A stretch of DNA of 45,730 bases from Clostridia bacterium. GTDB lineage: Bacteria > Bacillota > Clostridia > Christensenellales > Aristaeellaceae. A program made the position numbers and the translations under genes. The stretch lies in assembly GCA_017447185.1 (NCBI GenBank), contig JAFSOC010000030.1, positions 1 to 45,730 of the forward strand. The letters run 5' to 3'. Position 1 is the stretch's first letter. The number at the start of each line of letters is the position of its first letter. Positions 1 through 8,046 of this stretch are shown here, one piece after another. The notes under the pieces are model-generated. The model saw nothing but the letters and a program-made list of their open reading frames with translations, did not search any database and was not told where the DNA came from.

Positions 1-1
1 A

Positions 2-1875
2 ACGATCACCGGCCACAACGACACGAAGGACTACGACAGCGCAGAGCACAGCGTGAACGGCTATGACGTGGCATTCAGCACACCGCTGTACACGGAAGCT
101 GACTTCACCTTCAGCGGCACTGCTGCAGCGAAGCGGACCGACGCGGGCACCACGGAAATGGGCCTGAAGAAGGAACAGTTCGCGAACATCAGCGACAACT
201 TCGCAACCGTAACCTTCAACGTGACGGACGGCTGGCAGACGGTCAACCCGATCGACGTGAAGGTTGGCATCAAGGGCCACAGCAACACGACGGACTACGA
301 CGGCGCAGAGCACAAGGTAAGCGGCTACGACGTAACGATCGAAAACGATCTGTACAAAGAAGCTGACTTCACCTTCAGCGGCAATGCTGAAACGAAGCGG
401 ACCGACGCAGGCACGACGAACATGGGCCTGGCCAGCAGCCAGTTCAAGAACACGAACCGCAACTTCAAGACGGTAACCTTCGAAGTCGAAGACGGATTCC
501 AGACGGTTGAACCGATCGACGTGACCGTAACGATCGTCGGCGCGAACAACACGACGGACTACGACGGAGACAGCCACAGCGTGAACGGCTACACCGCGAA
601 AGCGAGCACCGAACTGTATGACGTCAAGAACGACATCACCTTCAGCGGTGCCGCGGGAGCGATGACGAAGCGTTCAGCACCCACCGCAAGCGCGACGCGG
701 ACGGAAGCGGGCACCACGGAAATGGGCCTGGCACCTGAACAGTTCGCGAACAACAACAGCAACTTCAGGACGGTAACCTTCGTTGTGACGGACGGCTACC
801 AGACGATCGACCCGATCGATGTGACAGTGACTGTGGTTGGCGCAAACGACGCTGTAACATTTGACGGCGAAGAGCACAGCGTAAGCGGCTACACCGCGAC
901 AGCGAGCACGAAGCTGTACGACGTGAACAATGACTTCACCTTCAACGGCAACGCGAACGCGGCCCGGACGGTTGAAGGCACGACGAACATGGGCCTGGCG
1001 GCCCAGCAGTTCGCGAACGCGAACGCGAACTTCGCGAACGTGACCTTCAACGTGACGGACGGCTACCAGACGATTGTGCCGGTGGACGAAGTGGTTGTGA
1101 CCATCACAGGACACAACAACACGACGGACTACGACGGCGACGAGCACAGCGTGGCTGACTACGACGTGAAGATCAGCAACCCGCTGTACACTGTGAATGA
1201 CTTCACCTTCAGCGGCACGGCCGCAGCGAACCGGACGGATGCGGGCACCACGAACATGGGCCTGGCGGAAGACCAGTTCACGAACACGAACAGCAACTTC
1301 GCGAAGGTAACCTTCAACGTGACGGACGGCTACCAGACGGTCAACCCGATCAACGTAACGGTTGACATCACGGGCCAGAAGAACACGACGGATTACGACG
1401 GCGAAGCGCACGGCGTGAGCGGCTACGACGTGAAGATCAGCAACCCGCTGTACACAGTGAACGACTTCACCTTCAGCGGCACTGCTGCAGCGAACCGGAC
1501 TGACGCGGGCACCACGAATATGGGCCTGGCGGAAGGCCAGTTCGAGAACACCAACGCCAACTTCAAGACAGTCGCCTTCAACGTGACGGACGGCTACCAG
1601 ACGATCAACCCGATCGACGCGACGGTTACGATCACCGGCCACAGCAATACGGCGGAATTCGACGGAACCGAACACAGCGTAAGCGGATACGACGTGGCGA
1701 CGAGCACGACCCTGTACACCGAAGCGGACTTCACCTTCAACGGCACAGCCGCAGCGGCGAGGACCGACGCGGGCACCACGAACATGGGCCTGGCGGACAG
1801 CCAGTTCGCGAACACGAACGGCAACTTCAAGAGCGTAACCTTCAACGTGACAGACGGCTGGCAGGCAATTGCCCG
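2..1875 (+). repeat. Tandem ~264-bp coding repeats of the surface protein
   Basis: Near-identical units begin at about 2, 266, 529, 829, 1099, 1363 and 1627, mostly 264 bp apart. The unit from 529 carries an insertion of about 12 codons. The units from 1099 and 1363 share a long identical protein block (GYDVKISNPLYTVNDFTFSG and onward), which suggests a recent duplication. Two more diverged copies lie at about 2100-2370 and 2830-3080, separated by MBG-like domains. Confidence 0.85.
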
Positions 1876-3838
1876 CAAGACCGTGACGGTGAAGGCAGAC
1901 GACCTGACGAAGATCTTCGGCGAGGGTGAAAACCTGACAGCCACCGTAACCGGCCTGGTTGGCGAAGATACGATCAACTACAGCCTGATCCGCGAGGAAG
2001 GCGAGAATGCCGGAACCTACACCATTACCGCAAGCGGAAATGAGGTACAGGGTAACTACAACGTTACCTTCGAAACCGGCGCAGTGACCATCAACAAGGT
2101 TCCGGAAGTCCACGTGAAGATCAACGCCCACGGCGGAAACTTCACCTACGACGCGCAGAACCACACGATCACCGGATACGACGTCGAGATCGACAACCCG
2201 CTGTACACAACGGATGACATCCTGTTCAGCGGCAAGGACACCCTGACGGTCCGGAACGCGGGCACCTACAACATGGGCCTGAGCGCGGCAGACTTCACCA
2301 ACCTGAGCAACAACTTCGAGAACGTGGTATTCGAAGTGACGAACAGCAGCCTCGTGATCGCGCCGAAGGCAGCCACCATCACGGTGCAGAACAAGAACAA
2401 GACCTACGGCGATGCTGATCCGATGCTGACCGCTACGGTTGACGGCCTGGCCGGAACCGACGCTGCGATCCCGATGATGAGCCGTGCGGCCGGCGAGAAT
2501 GTCGGCAGCTACACCATCAACGCGACAGTGGCTGCGGATCCGAACTACACCTTCACCATTGTGCCCGGAACAATGACGATCTCTCCGAAGACGCTGACCG
2601 TCAAGGCCGACGCGAAGGTTAAGACCTTCGGTGAAGATGAACCCGAACTGAGCGTCACGATTGACGGACTGGAGAACGGCGACACCGCTGATCTGATCAG
2701 CTACACGGTTGAGCGTGAAAGCGGCGAGGATGTCGGAACCCATACGATCAACGTCACCGGCAGCGAATTCCAGGGCAACTACAATGTGGTCTTCGAAAAC
2801 GCCGAAATGACGATCGTACCGGAAGACACCGTGGTTGTGCGGATCACCGCCCACAACGGAACATTCCAGTATGACGGCACGGAACGTGACCTGAGCGGCT
2901 ACGATGTTGAAATCAACAACGAGCTGTACAGCGAAGGTGCCTTCACCTTCACCGGCAACAGTGAACTGAAGGCTACCAACGCCGGCACCTACCGGACGGC
3001 CATGACCGCCGCTGACTTCACCAACAACGACCCGAACTTCACGAACGTTGTGTTCGAAGTCACCAACGGTGAACTGGTCATCACGAAGCGCCAGGTGACA
3101 CTGACCAGCGGAGACGCTGAGAAGACCTACGACGGCAAGGCGCTGAAGAACAGCGATATCACCGTCGGCGGCGACGGATTCGCCGAGGGCGAAGGCCTGA
3201 TCTACAACGTGACCGGTTCGATCACGAACCCGGGCACCGCGGAGAACACCTTCAACTGGATCCCCGCCGAAGGAACACTGGCAGCCAACTATAAGTTCAC
3301 CGCGACAAACGGTACACTGACCGTGCTGCCCGCGACGACGCATACGCTGACCATCAGCTACGTGACCGAAGGCGGCAGAGACGTAAGCACCTTCAAGCGT
3401 GAATATGCAGTTGGCGAACAGTACGAGGTCGTAACACCTGTCATGAGCGGATTCGAAGCGGATGAAGGGACGATCACCGGCATCATGGGTAACGCGGATG
3501 TCAACATCACCGTGACCTACAGCCCGATCCTCTACACGCTGGTAATCCACTATGCGGCAGTTGGTGAAGACGGCGAGGTTGCAGAACCCACCGTGCTCTA
3601 CCTGGCGGCCGGAGAAGAGTACAGAGCAGTCGTGGCCCAGATTCCCGGATACGAAGCGCTGCTGGATGTCATCACGGGCACCATGCCTGCGAGCAACCGG
3701 AGCATCACCGTTCCGATGATCGGTGAAGAAGCTGCGAAGATCCTCGGCGGCGGAAGACCTACGATGATTATCGAAGATGAGCGCACCGCGTTGGGTATCG
3801 ATAACGCAGTACTGGGCAGCGGCGAAATCATCGAATAA
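2..3838 (+). CDS. Repetitive cell-surface protein, 5' end missing
   Basis: The reading frame is open from base 2, so the gene begins upstream of the window; the first internal ATG, at 53, is not its start. The visible product is about 1,278 residues with no cysteine. Seven or eight units of about 88 residues follow each other (conserved pieces TTDYDG..HSVSGYDV, DFTFSGTAAA, GTTNMGLA, NVTDGYQT). From about base 1876 these alternate with MBG-like beta domains (FGEGENLTATVTGL, NYNVTFE). The last 200 residues hold two MucBP-like domains (HTLTISYVTEGG, YTLVIHYAAVG). These domain types are typical of secreted adhesins with bead-like Ig or beta-grasp folds. There is no LPXTG motif or C-terminal membrane helix; the protein ends in an acidic tail, TALGIDNAVLGSGEIIE. 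Binding to host or plant glycans is an inference. The anchoring mechanism is unknown. Confidence 0.85.
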   Translation, partial: TITGHNDTKDYDSAEHSVNGYDVAFSTPLYTEADFTFSGTAAAKRTDAGTTEMGLKKEQFANISDNFATVTFNVTDGWQTVNPIDVKVGIKGHSNTTDYDGAEHKVSGYDVTIENDLYKEADFTFSGNAETKRTDAGTTNMGLASSQFKNTNRNFKTVTFEVEDGFQTVEPIDVTVTIVGANNTTDYDGDSHSVNGYTAKASTELYDVKNDITFSGAAGAMTKRSAPTASATRTEAGTTEMGLAPEQFANNNSNFRTVTFVVTDGYQTIDPIDVTVTVVGANDAVTFDGEEHSVSGYTATASTKLYDVNNDFTFNGNANAARTVEGTTNMGLAAQQFANANANFANVTFNVTDGYQTIVPVDEVVVTITGHNNTTDYDGDEHSVADYDVKISNPLYTVNDFTFSGTAAANRTDAGTTNMGLAEDQFTNTNSNFAKVTFNVTDGYQTVNPINVTVDITGQKNTTDYDGEAHGVSGYDVKISNPLYTVNDFTFSGTAAANRTDAGTTNMGLAEGQFENTNANFKTVAFNVTDGYQTINPIDATVTITGHSNTAEFDGTEHSVSGYDVATSTTLYTEADFTFNGTAAAARTDAGTTNMGLADSQFANTNGNFKSVTFNVTDGWQAIARKTVTVKADDLTKIFGEGENLTATVTGLVGEDTINYSLIREEGENAGTYTITASGNEVQGNYNVTFETGAVTINKVPEVHVKINAHGGNFTYDAQNHTITGYDVEIDNPLYTTDDILFSGKDTLTVRNAGTYNMGLSAADFTNLSNNFENVVFEVTNSSLVIAPKAATITVQNKNKTYGDADPMLTATVDGLAGTDAAIPMMSRAAGENVGSYTINATVAADPNYTFTIVPGTMTISPKTLTVKADAKVKTFGEDEPELSVTIDGLENGDTADLISYTVERESGEDVGTHTINVTGSEFQGNYNVVFENAEMTIVPEDTVVVRITAHNGTFQYDGTERDLSGYDVEINNELYSEGAFTFTGNSELKATNAGTYRTAMTAADFTNNDPNFTNVVFEVTNGELVITKRQVTLTSGDAEKTYDGKALKNSDITVGGDGFAEGEGLIYNVTGSITNPGTAENTFNWIPAEGTLAANYKFTATNGTLTVLPATTHTLTISYVTEGGRDVSTFKREYAVGEQYEVVTPVMSGFEADEGTITGIMGNADVNITVTYSPILYTLVIHYAAVGEDGEVAEPTVLYLAAGEEYRAVVAQIPGYEALLDVITGTMPASNRSITVPMIGEEAAKILGGGRPTMIIEDERTALGIDNAVLGSGEIIE

Positions 3839-3872
3839 CAAACAGACCGAAAGGTCCAGAGACACAATACGA

Positions 3873-3904
3873 GGCCGGGCATATGAAAATATGCCCGGCC
3901 TTTT
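3873..3904 (+). terminator. Intrinsic terminator after the surface protein
   Basis: A perfect 12-bp stem (GGCCGGGCATAT / ATATGCCCGGCC) with a GAAA loop is followed by TTTT. It lies 35 nt after the stop of the surface-protein gene. Confidence 0.9.
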
Positions 3905-3979
3905 GCAGGAAATTTATGGACAAACGAAGAAATAATAAAGATATCAGTATAAGCAATATACGATATGGGCAGTGAGGAT

Positions 3980-4052
3980 AAGATTCTTCGCGTTGCTCAG
4001 AATGACACGTGCGGATGCCGGAATGACGCGTGCGGATTGTTCAGAATGACAC
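3980..4052. repeat. Short imperfect tandem repeat around AGAATGACRC
   Basis: AATGAC recurs at 4001, 4022 and 4045 (periods 21 and 23) within ACGTGCGGATGCCGG-like units. The upstream part, AGATTCTTCGCGTTGCTCAG, resembles the sequence at 13482-13508 (AGATCCCTCGACAAGCTCGG followed by GATGACA). It fills most of the gap before the solute-binding protein gene. Confidence 0.6.
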
Positions 4053-4086
4053 AGTATATTCATTTTTTCCAGAAGGAGTCGTATAC

Positions 4087-5994
4087 ATGATGAAGAAACT
4101 GATTTCCCTGATTCTTACACTGGTACTGCTGGCTGGCTGCTGCATCGCAACTGCAGAAGAAACGGTTACGGAGAAAAAGTATGAAAGCCTGACGGTCGGC
4201 GTGACCACTGCCTTTAACGGCAATTTTCTGGCGGACGCCATGGGAAGCAATATCAGCGACCAGGATATCCGGAAGATGATCCATTCCTATCACCTGGTGA
4301 CCTGGGACGGTTCATCCGGAATCTTCCGGCAGAATGGCCAGGTGATCACCGCCGGCGTGGCCAGCGAGGACGGGAGCACCTTCATCTACACGCTTGCGAA
4401 CGACCTGACCTACAACGACGGGACGCCGATTACGGCGCGGGACTATGCCTTCAGTTTCCTGTTGCTGACCTCCCGCCAGCTGCTGGAATCGACAGGGCTG
4501 CGGGAAGACGGAAGCCGGATCCATGGTTGGAAAGCCTATGACGAAGGCTTGTCTGCCACGGTCTCCGGATTCCGACTCATTGGCGACCATCAGATCGCCA
4601 TTACGATCTCCCCTGAGTTTACACCCTACTTCTACGAAATGAAGGCAATGGATTTTTATCCGCTGCCCATTAAAGTACTTGCGCCCGGATGCGAAGTTCG
4701 GGACGACGGCAACGGCATCTACCTGAGCGGCGACTTCACCGCACAGACGCTGCAGGAGACCCTGCTGGATCCGGATACGGGATATGCCTCGCATCCGACC
4801 GTCACCTCCGGACCCTACAACCTGGTTTCCTACGACGGAAAGAGAGTGGAGCTGAAGCTGAATTCCCTGTATAAGGGAGATGCGGATGGCAGCAAACCAT
4901 ATATCGAAAATATCATCGTGCGTTACGCGCCTTCCCGGGACATTATGGCGAACCTGATCGTCGGCGACGTGGACCTGGCGGTCCGCTGCGCACGGGTGGA
5001 AATGATTACCACCGGTATGGCGCTGGCCAGCAGCGACGAATACGCGCTGAAGAGCTACAGCCGCAACGGCCTGTCCTTCATCAGCTTCTGCGGTGAAAAG
5101 GGACCGACGGCGGACGTGAACGTGCGGAAAGCCCTGGCAATGTGCCTGGACAAGGATAAACTGGTGACCGACTACCTGGGCAACCTGGGTACCCCGGTAA
5201 AGGGATACTACGGCATCGGCCAGTGGATGTTCCCGATGACGCGGGGCAACATTCCGGATTCCTGGAAAGAGGAAGCCGGGGAGGACGCCACCTGGGACGA
5301 CATCAACCTGGACGGCCTGACGGAATACACGCTGGACGTGGATGCGGCCAAAGCCCTCCTGGACGCGGCCGGATGGAACCTGAACGCGGAAGGCGGCGCC
5401 TATACCGAAGGACTCCGCTACAAGGCGGTGGACGGGGAACTGAAACCCCTGTCGCTGCGCCTGATTTATCCGAACGACAACCTGGCCGGCCCGATGCTGG
5501 AGGAAGTATTTGCGCCTTACCTGCGGGAAGCCGGGGCGGAGATTGATTTTACCGCGCTGAGCATGCCGACGCTGCTGCAGATGTACTACCGGCAGATTGA
5601 ACGGGACTGCGACATGATCCTGCTGGGAAGCAATTTCCAGGATGTGTTCGATCCTTCCGTGAACTATGACGAGTACGGAACCGACCGGCTGACCGGCATC
5701 ACGGATCCGCAGCTGGCACAGCTGGCGCGGGAGATGCGCATGACCGAGTCCGGGGACGCGCCGCAGTATGTACGCCGGTGGATCAAATTCCTGGAGTACC
5801 GTTCCCAGGTGCTGCCGGAAATTCCGCTGTACAGCAACGCCTATATGGACTTCTCGACTTCCGCCCTGCGGGATTACACGCCGGGGATCTACTCCTCCTG
5901 GTCGGAGGCGCTGATGAAAGCCTACCTGAGCGACTACGTGGAGGAAGAGGAAGAAATGGTTGAGGTCGGCGACGACGAGGCCGTATTCGAATAA
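4087..5994 (+). CDS. Family-5 extracellular solute-binding lipoprotein (peptide/oligosaccharide ABC type)
   Basis: This 635-residue protein belongs to the SBP_bac_5 family, which captures oligopeptides, nickel chelates or oligosaccharides outside the membrane and delivers them to an ABC permease. The ATG at 4087 is chosen because AAGGAG ends 8 nt upstream; the in-frame ATG at 4030 has no site and would add residues before the signal peptide. The N-terminus MMKKLISLILTLVLLAGC is a lipoprotein signal with lipobox LAGC. Family landmarks follow: TYNDGTPITARDYAFSF near residue 110, a SGPYNLVSYDGKRVELK block, and VRKALAMCLDKDKLV. No permease or ATPase genes are adjacent, so it is an orphan that either uses a transporter encoded elsewhere or acts as a sensor partner. 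The C-terminus is acidic (EEEEEMVEVGDDEAVFE). Only 48 nt separate it from the next gene, a ligand-sensing GGDEF protein. Confidence 0.9.
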   Translation: MMKKLISLILTLVLLAGCCIATAEETVTEKKYESLTVGVTTAFNGNFLADAMGSNISDQDIRKMIHSYHLVTWDGSSGIFRQNGQVITAGVASEDGSTFIYTLANDLTYNDGTPITARDYAFSFLLLTSRQLLESTGLREDGSRIHGWKAYDEGLSATVSGFRLIGDHQIAITISPEFTPYFYEMKAMDFYPLPIKVLAPGCEVRDDGNGIYLSGDFTAQTLQETLLDPDTGYASHPTVTSGPYNLVSYDGKRVELKLNSLYKGDADGSKPYIENIIVRYAPSRDIMANLIVGDVDLAVRCARVEMITTGMALASSDEYALKSYSRNGLSFISFCGEKGPTADVNVRKALAMCLDKDKLVTDYLGNLGTPVKGYYGIGQWMFPMTRGNIPDSWKEEAGEDATWDDINLDGLTEYTLDVDAAKALLDAAGWNLNAEGGAYTEGLRYKAVDGELKPLSLRLIYPNDNLAGPMLEEVFAPYLREAGAEIDFTALSMPTLLQMYYRQIERDCDMILLGSNFQDVFDPSVNYDEYGTDRLTGITDPQLAQLAREMRMTESGDAPQYVRRWIKFLEYRSQVLPEIPLYSNAYMDFSTSALRDYTPGIYSSWSEALMKAYLSDYVEEEEEMVEVGDDEAVFE

Positions 5995-6042
5995 CAGGTT
6001 ACTCACGGGTGAATGGAGCGACTCAGGGGAGGTGAACGTTCC

Positions 6043-7965
6043 GTGCTGTCGGGCAAAAGAAAGACGATCGGAGCTTTTCTGTGCAAGGCATATTCGCTTT
6101 TTGACAATGCGGTATACCGCACGCTGGAGCAGGAAGCGAGAAAACTCGATTACAACATCATCATCTTTACGACGGTGGGTTATTTCTCGAGCCAGAATGA
6201 ATATGACAAACAGGAAAAACGGATGTTTTCCTTTGCCCCGATTGAGGAACTGGACGGGATCCTGGTGGCTCCGGATACCTACGAAATTGAAGGGTTCCGG
6301 GATGTCCTGATGGAGGAGATCCGGGACCGGGCGACCTGCCCGGTGGTGGCATTGCGCCATTTCAGCGATGAACTGGACTGCGTGCACACGGACGAATCGG
6401 CAGCGATCATGCCGCTGCTGCACCACCTGTTTGACGTACATAAGCCGAAGAAGGTCCGCTTCCTTGCCGGATACGAAGGACATCCGGACAGCGAAGCACG
6501 GCTGAATGCCTTCCGGAAGATGATGGAGGAGCACGGCCTGCCCCTGGACGAGGAAAAGGATATTGCCCATGGCAACATGTGGTACGACTGTGGCCCGAGC
6601 GCTTTCAAGGCGCTCTGCAGCGATCCGGATGACCTGCCGGACGCTATCGTCTGCGCAAACGACTATATGGCGGCGGGCCTGACACGGCAGCTGCTGGACC
6701 ACGGGATCCGGGTGCCGGAGGATATCATCATCACCGGATTTGACAACGTGCAGAACCTGCACCTGGACGAACTGAAAATGACGACGGTGGAGCAGGACTT
6801 CACCGGGATGGCGGAAACCGCGATACGGGAACTGGACCGGCAGATCCGCACAGGGGACAGCCGGAAGACCCGGGAGAACAACATCAGCATTGGAATCCCC
6901 GGTCAGCTGGTGCTGAGCGAAAGCTGCGGATGCGGCAAGCGGGACAGCGCCTTCTATTCCGAAATCAACCAGGGAAACGCAAACCAGATTGACCAGCTGA
7001 ACAACCGGGAAGTCGGCATGACGTACCTGACAATCGAAATGAGCGGATGCGACGATCTGAAGCAGTTCCACCAGGTGCTGATTGACAAGAAAGCGGATAC
7101 GCCCGGACTGCAGGACCTGTATATCTGCCTGTTCCAGAACGGGCGGGATGAAGCGGGAGAACCGATCTTCACCAAAGAAATGACGGACTCCGTATGCCTG
7201 GTGCATGTGATGAAGGACAAGCAGGACTGCGGTATGCCCATGGTCAGCTTTGACCGGACACAGATCCTGCCGGCCCTGGCGGAACGGGAAGATCCGCAGG
7301 TGCTTTACCTGGTGACACTGCACCAGAACGAGTTTGCCTACGGATATGCGGTGTTCCACTATTATCCCGATGTAATTCCGTCCAACTTCTTCCAGCACTT
7401 TAACGTGATCCTTTCCGGCGCGCTGAGCAACATCCACAAGCGGAACGAGATCCTGGCGCTGTATGAAGAGCGGCGGCTGAGCAGCATCACGGATGTGATG
7501 ACACGGCTGCTGAACCGGCGGGGCCTGGAAGAGAAACTGCTGCCAGAATGGCACGGCCTGTGCGCGCGTCGGGAGAATATGACATTTATCACCTTCGACA
7601 TGGACCACCTGAAGGAGATCAATGATACCTACGGCCACCAGGCGGGAGACTTCGCGATCCGCGCGATGGGCGCCGCGCTCCGCGCTGCGGCACCGAAGGA
7701 CGCCCTGACGGCCCGGATGGGCGGAGACGAGTTCCTGACGGTGCTGACCGGGGCGGATAAGCGGGCCGCAGAAATGTATATCAAACGCTTTGAGAAGGAA
7801 CTGAACGCGATCAACGTGAAAGAAAAAAGAAGCTTCCCGGTGGAAGCCAGCAGCGGCATCTGTTATGTGAAGCTGGATGAACTGATGTCCCTGGAGCACT
7901 GTATCCGGCTGAGCGATGAAGAGATGTACAAGGTGAAGGAAGCACGGCATGCGACACGGAAGTAG
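6043..7965 (+). CDS. LacI-type ligand-binding domain fused to a GGDEF diguanylate cyclase
   Basis: The product is about 640 residues. Residues 1-300 form a LacI/GalR-like periplasmic-binding fold without the DNA-binding helix-turn-helix (PDAIVCANDYMAAGLTRQLL, IIITGFDN). A middle segment of about 200 residues looks like a GAF-type or other sensor region. The C-terminal 170 residues are a GGDEF domain with DVMTRLLNRRG, FDMDHLKEINDTYGHQAGD and an intact GGDEF at about residue 559. It should make cyclic di-GMP from two GTP. The RxxD product-inhibition site five residues before GGDEF is absent. No signal peptide or membrane helix is seen, so it is probably cytosolic. GTG 6043 is preferred because GGGGAGG lies about 10 nt upstream; ATG 6013 is the alternative. 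Its position just behind a solute-binding protein suggests that sugar or peptide sensing is linked to c-di-GMP. Confidence 0.85.
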   Translation: MLSGKRKTIGAFLCKAYSLFDNAVYRTLEQEARKLDYNIIIFTTVGYFSSQNEYDKQEKRMFSFAPIEELDGILVAPDTYEIEGFRDVLMEEIRDRATCPVVALRHFSDELDCVHTDESAAIMPLLHHLFDVHKPKKVRFLAGYEGHPDSEARLNAFRKMMEEHGLPLDEEKDIAHGNMWYDCGPSAFKALCSDPDDLPDAIVCANDYMAAGLTRQLLDHGIRVPEDIIITGFDNVQNLHLDELKMTTVEQDFTGMAETAIRELDRQIRTGDSRKTRENNISIGIPGQLVLSESCGCGKRDSAFYSEINQGNANQIDQLNNREVGMTYLTIEMSGCDDLKQFHQVLIDKKADTPGLQDLYICLFQNGRDEAGEPIFTKEMTDSVCLVHVMKDKQDCGMPMVSFDRTQILPALAEREDPQVLYLVTLHQNEFAYGYAVFHYYPDVIPSNFFQHFNVILSGALSNIHKRNEILALYEERRLSSITDVMTRLLNRRGLEEKLLPEWHGLCARRENMTFITFDMDHLKEINDTYGHQAGDFAIRAMGAALRAAAPKDALTARMGGDEFLTVLTGADKRAAEMYIKRFEKELNAINVKEKRSFPVEASSGICYVKLDELMSLEHCIRLSDEEMYKVKEARHATRK

Positions 7966-8003
7966 TGGCTAGTGGCCAGTGGCTAGTGGCTGGTGGCCAG
8001 TAA
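7966..8003. repeat. TAGTGGC/TAGTGGCC low-complexity repeat
   Basis: Five or so copies of (T)AGTGGCYAGTGG start directly at the stop codon of the GGDEF gene. Similar tracts occur at 27241-27265 and, in a different variant, at 25551-25590. Confidence 0.55.
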
Positions 8004-8010
8004 TATGGAA

Positions 8011-8046
8011 GGGCTGGTTCGGATGAACCAGCCCCTGGTTTTTTAT
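8011..8046 (+). terminator. Intrinsic terminator between convergent genes
   Basis: A 10-bp perfect stem (GGGCTGGTTC / GAACCAGCCC) with a GGAT loop is followed by CTGGTTTTTT. It ends the GGDEF transcript and touches the stop of the convergent GH13 gene. Confidence 0.8.

Noticed and set aside
674-3865. 1,063-codon open frame on the minus strand opposite the surface protein
   Set aside because: It mirrors the repeats of the plus-strand gene, has Arg/His/Val-rich low-complexity protein, and no ribosome site; it is a codon-bias shadow.
4312-7950. 1,212-codon minus-strand frame across the binding-protein and GGDEF genes
   Set aside because: It spans two clear plus-strand genes and their gap, and encodes a His/Gln/Arg-rich sequence with no domain.
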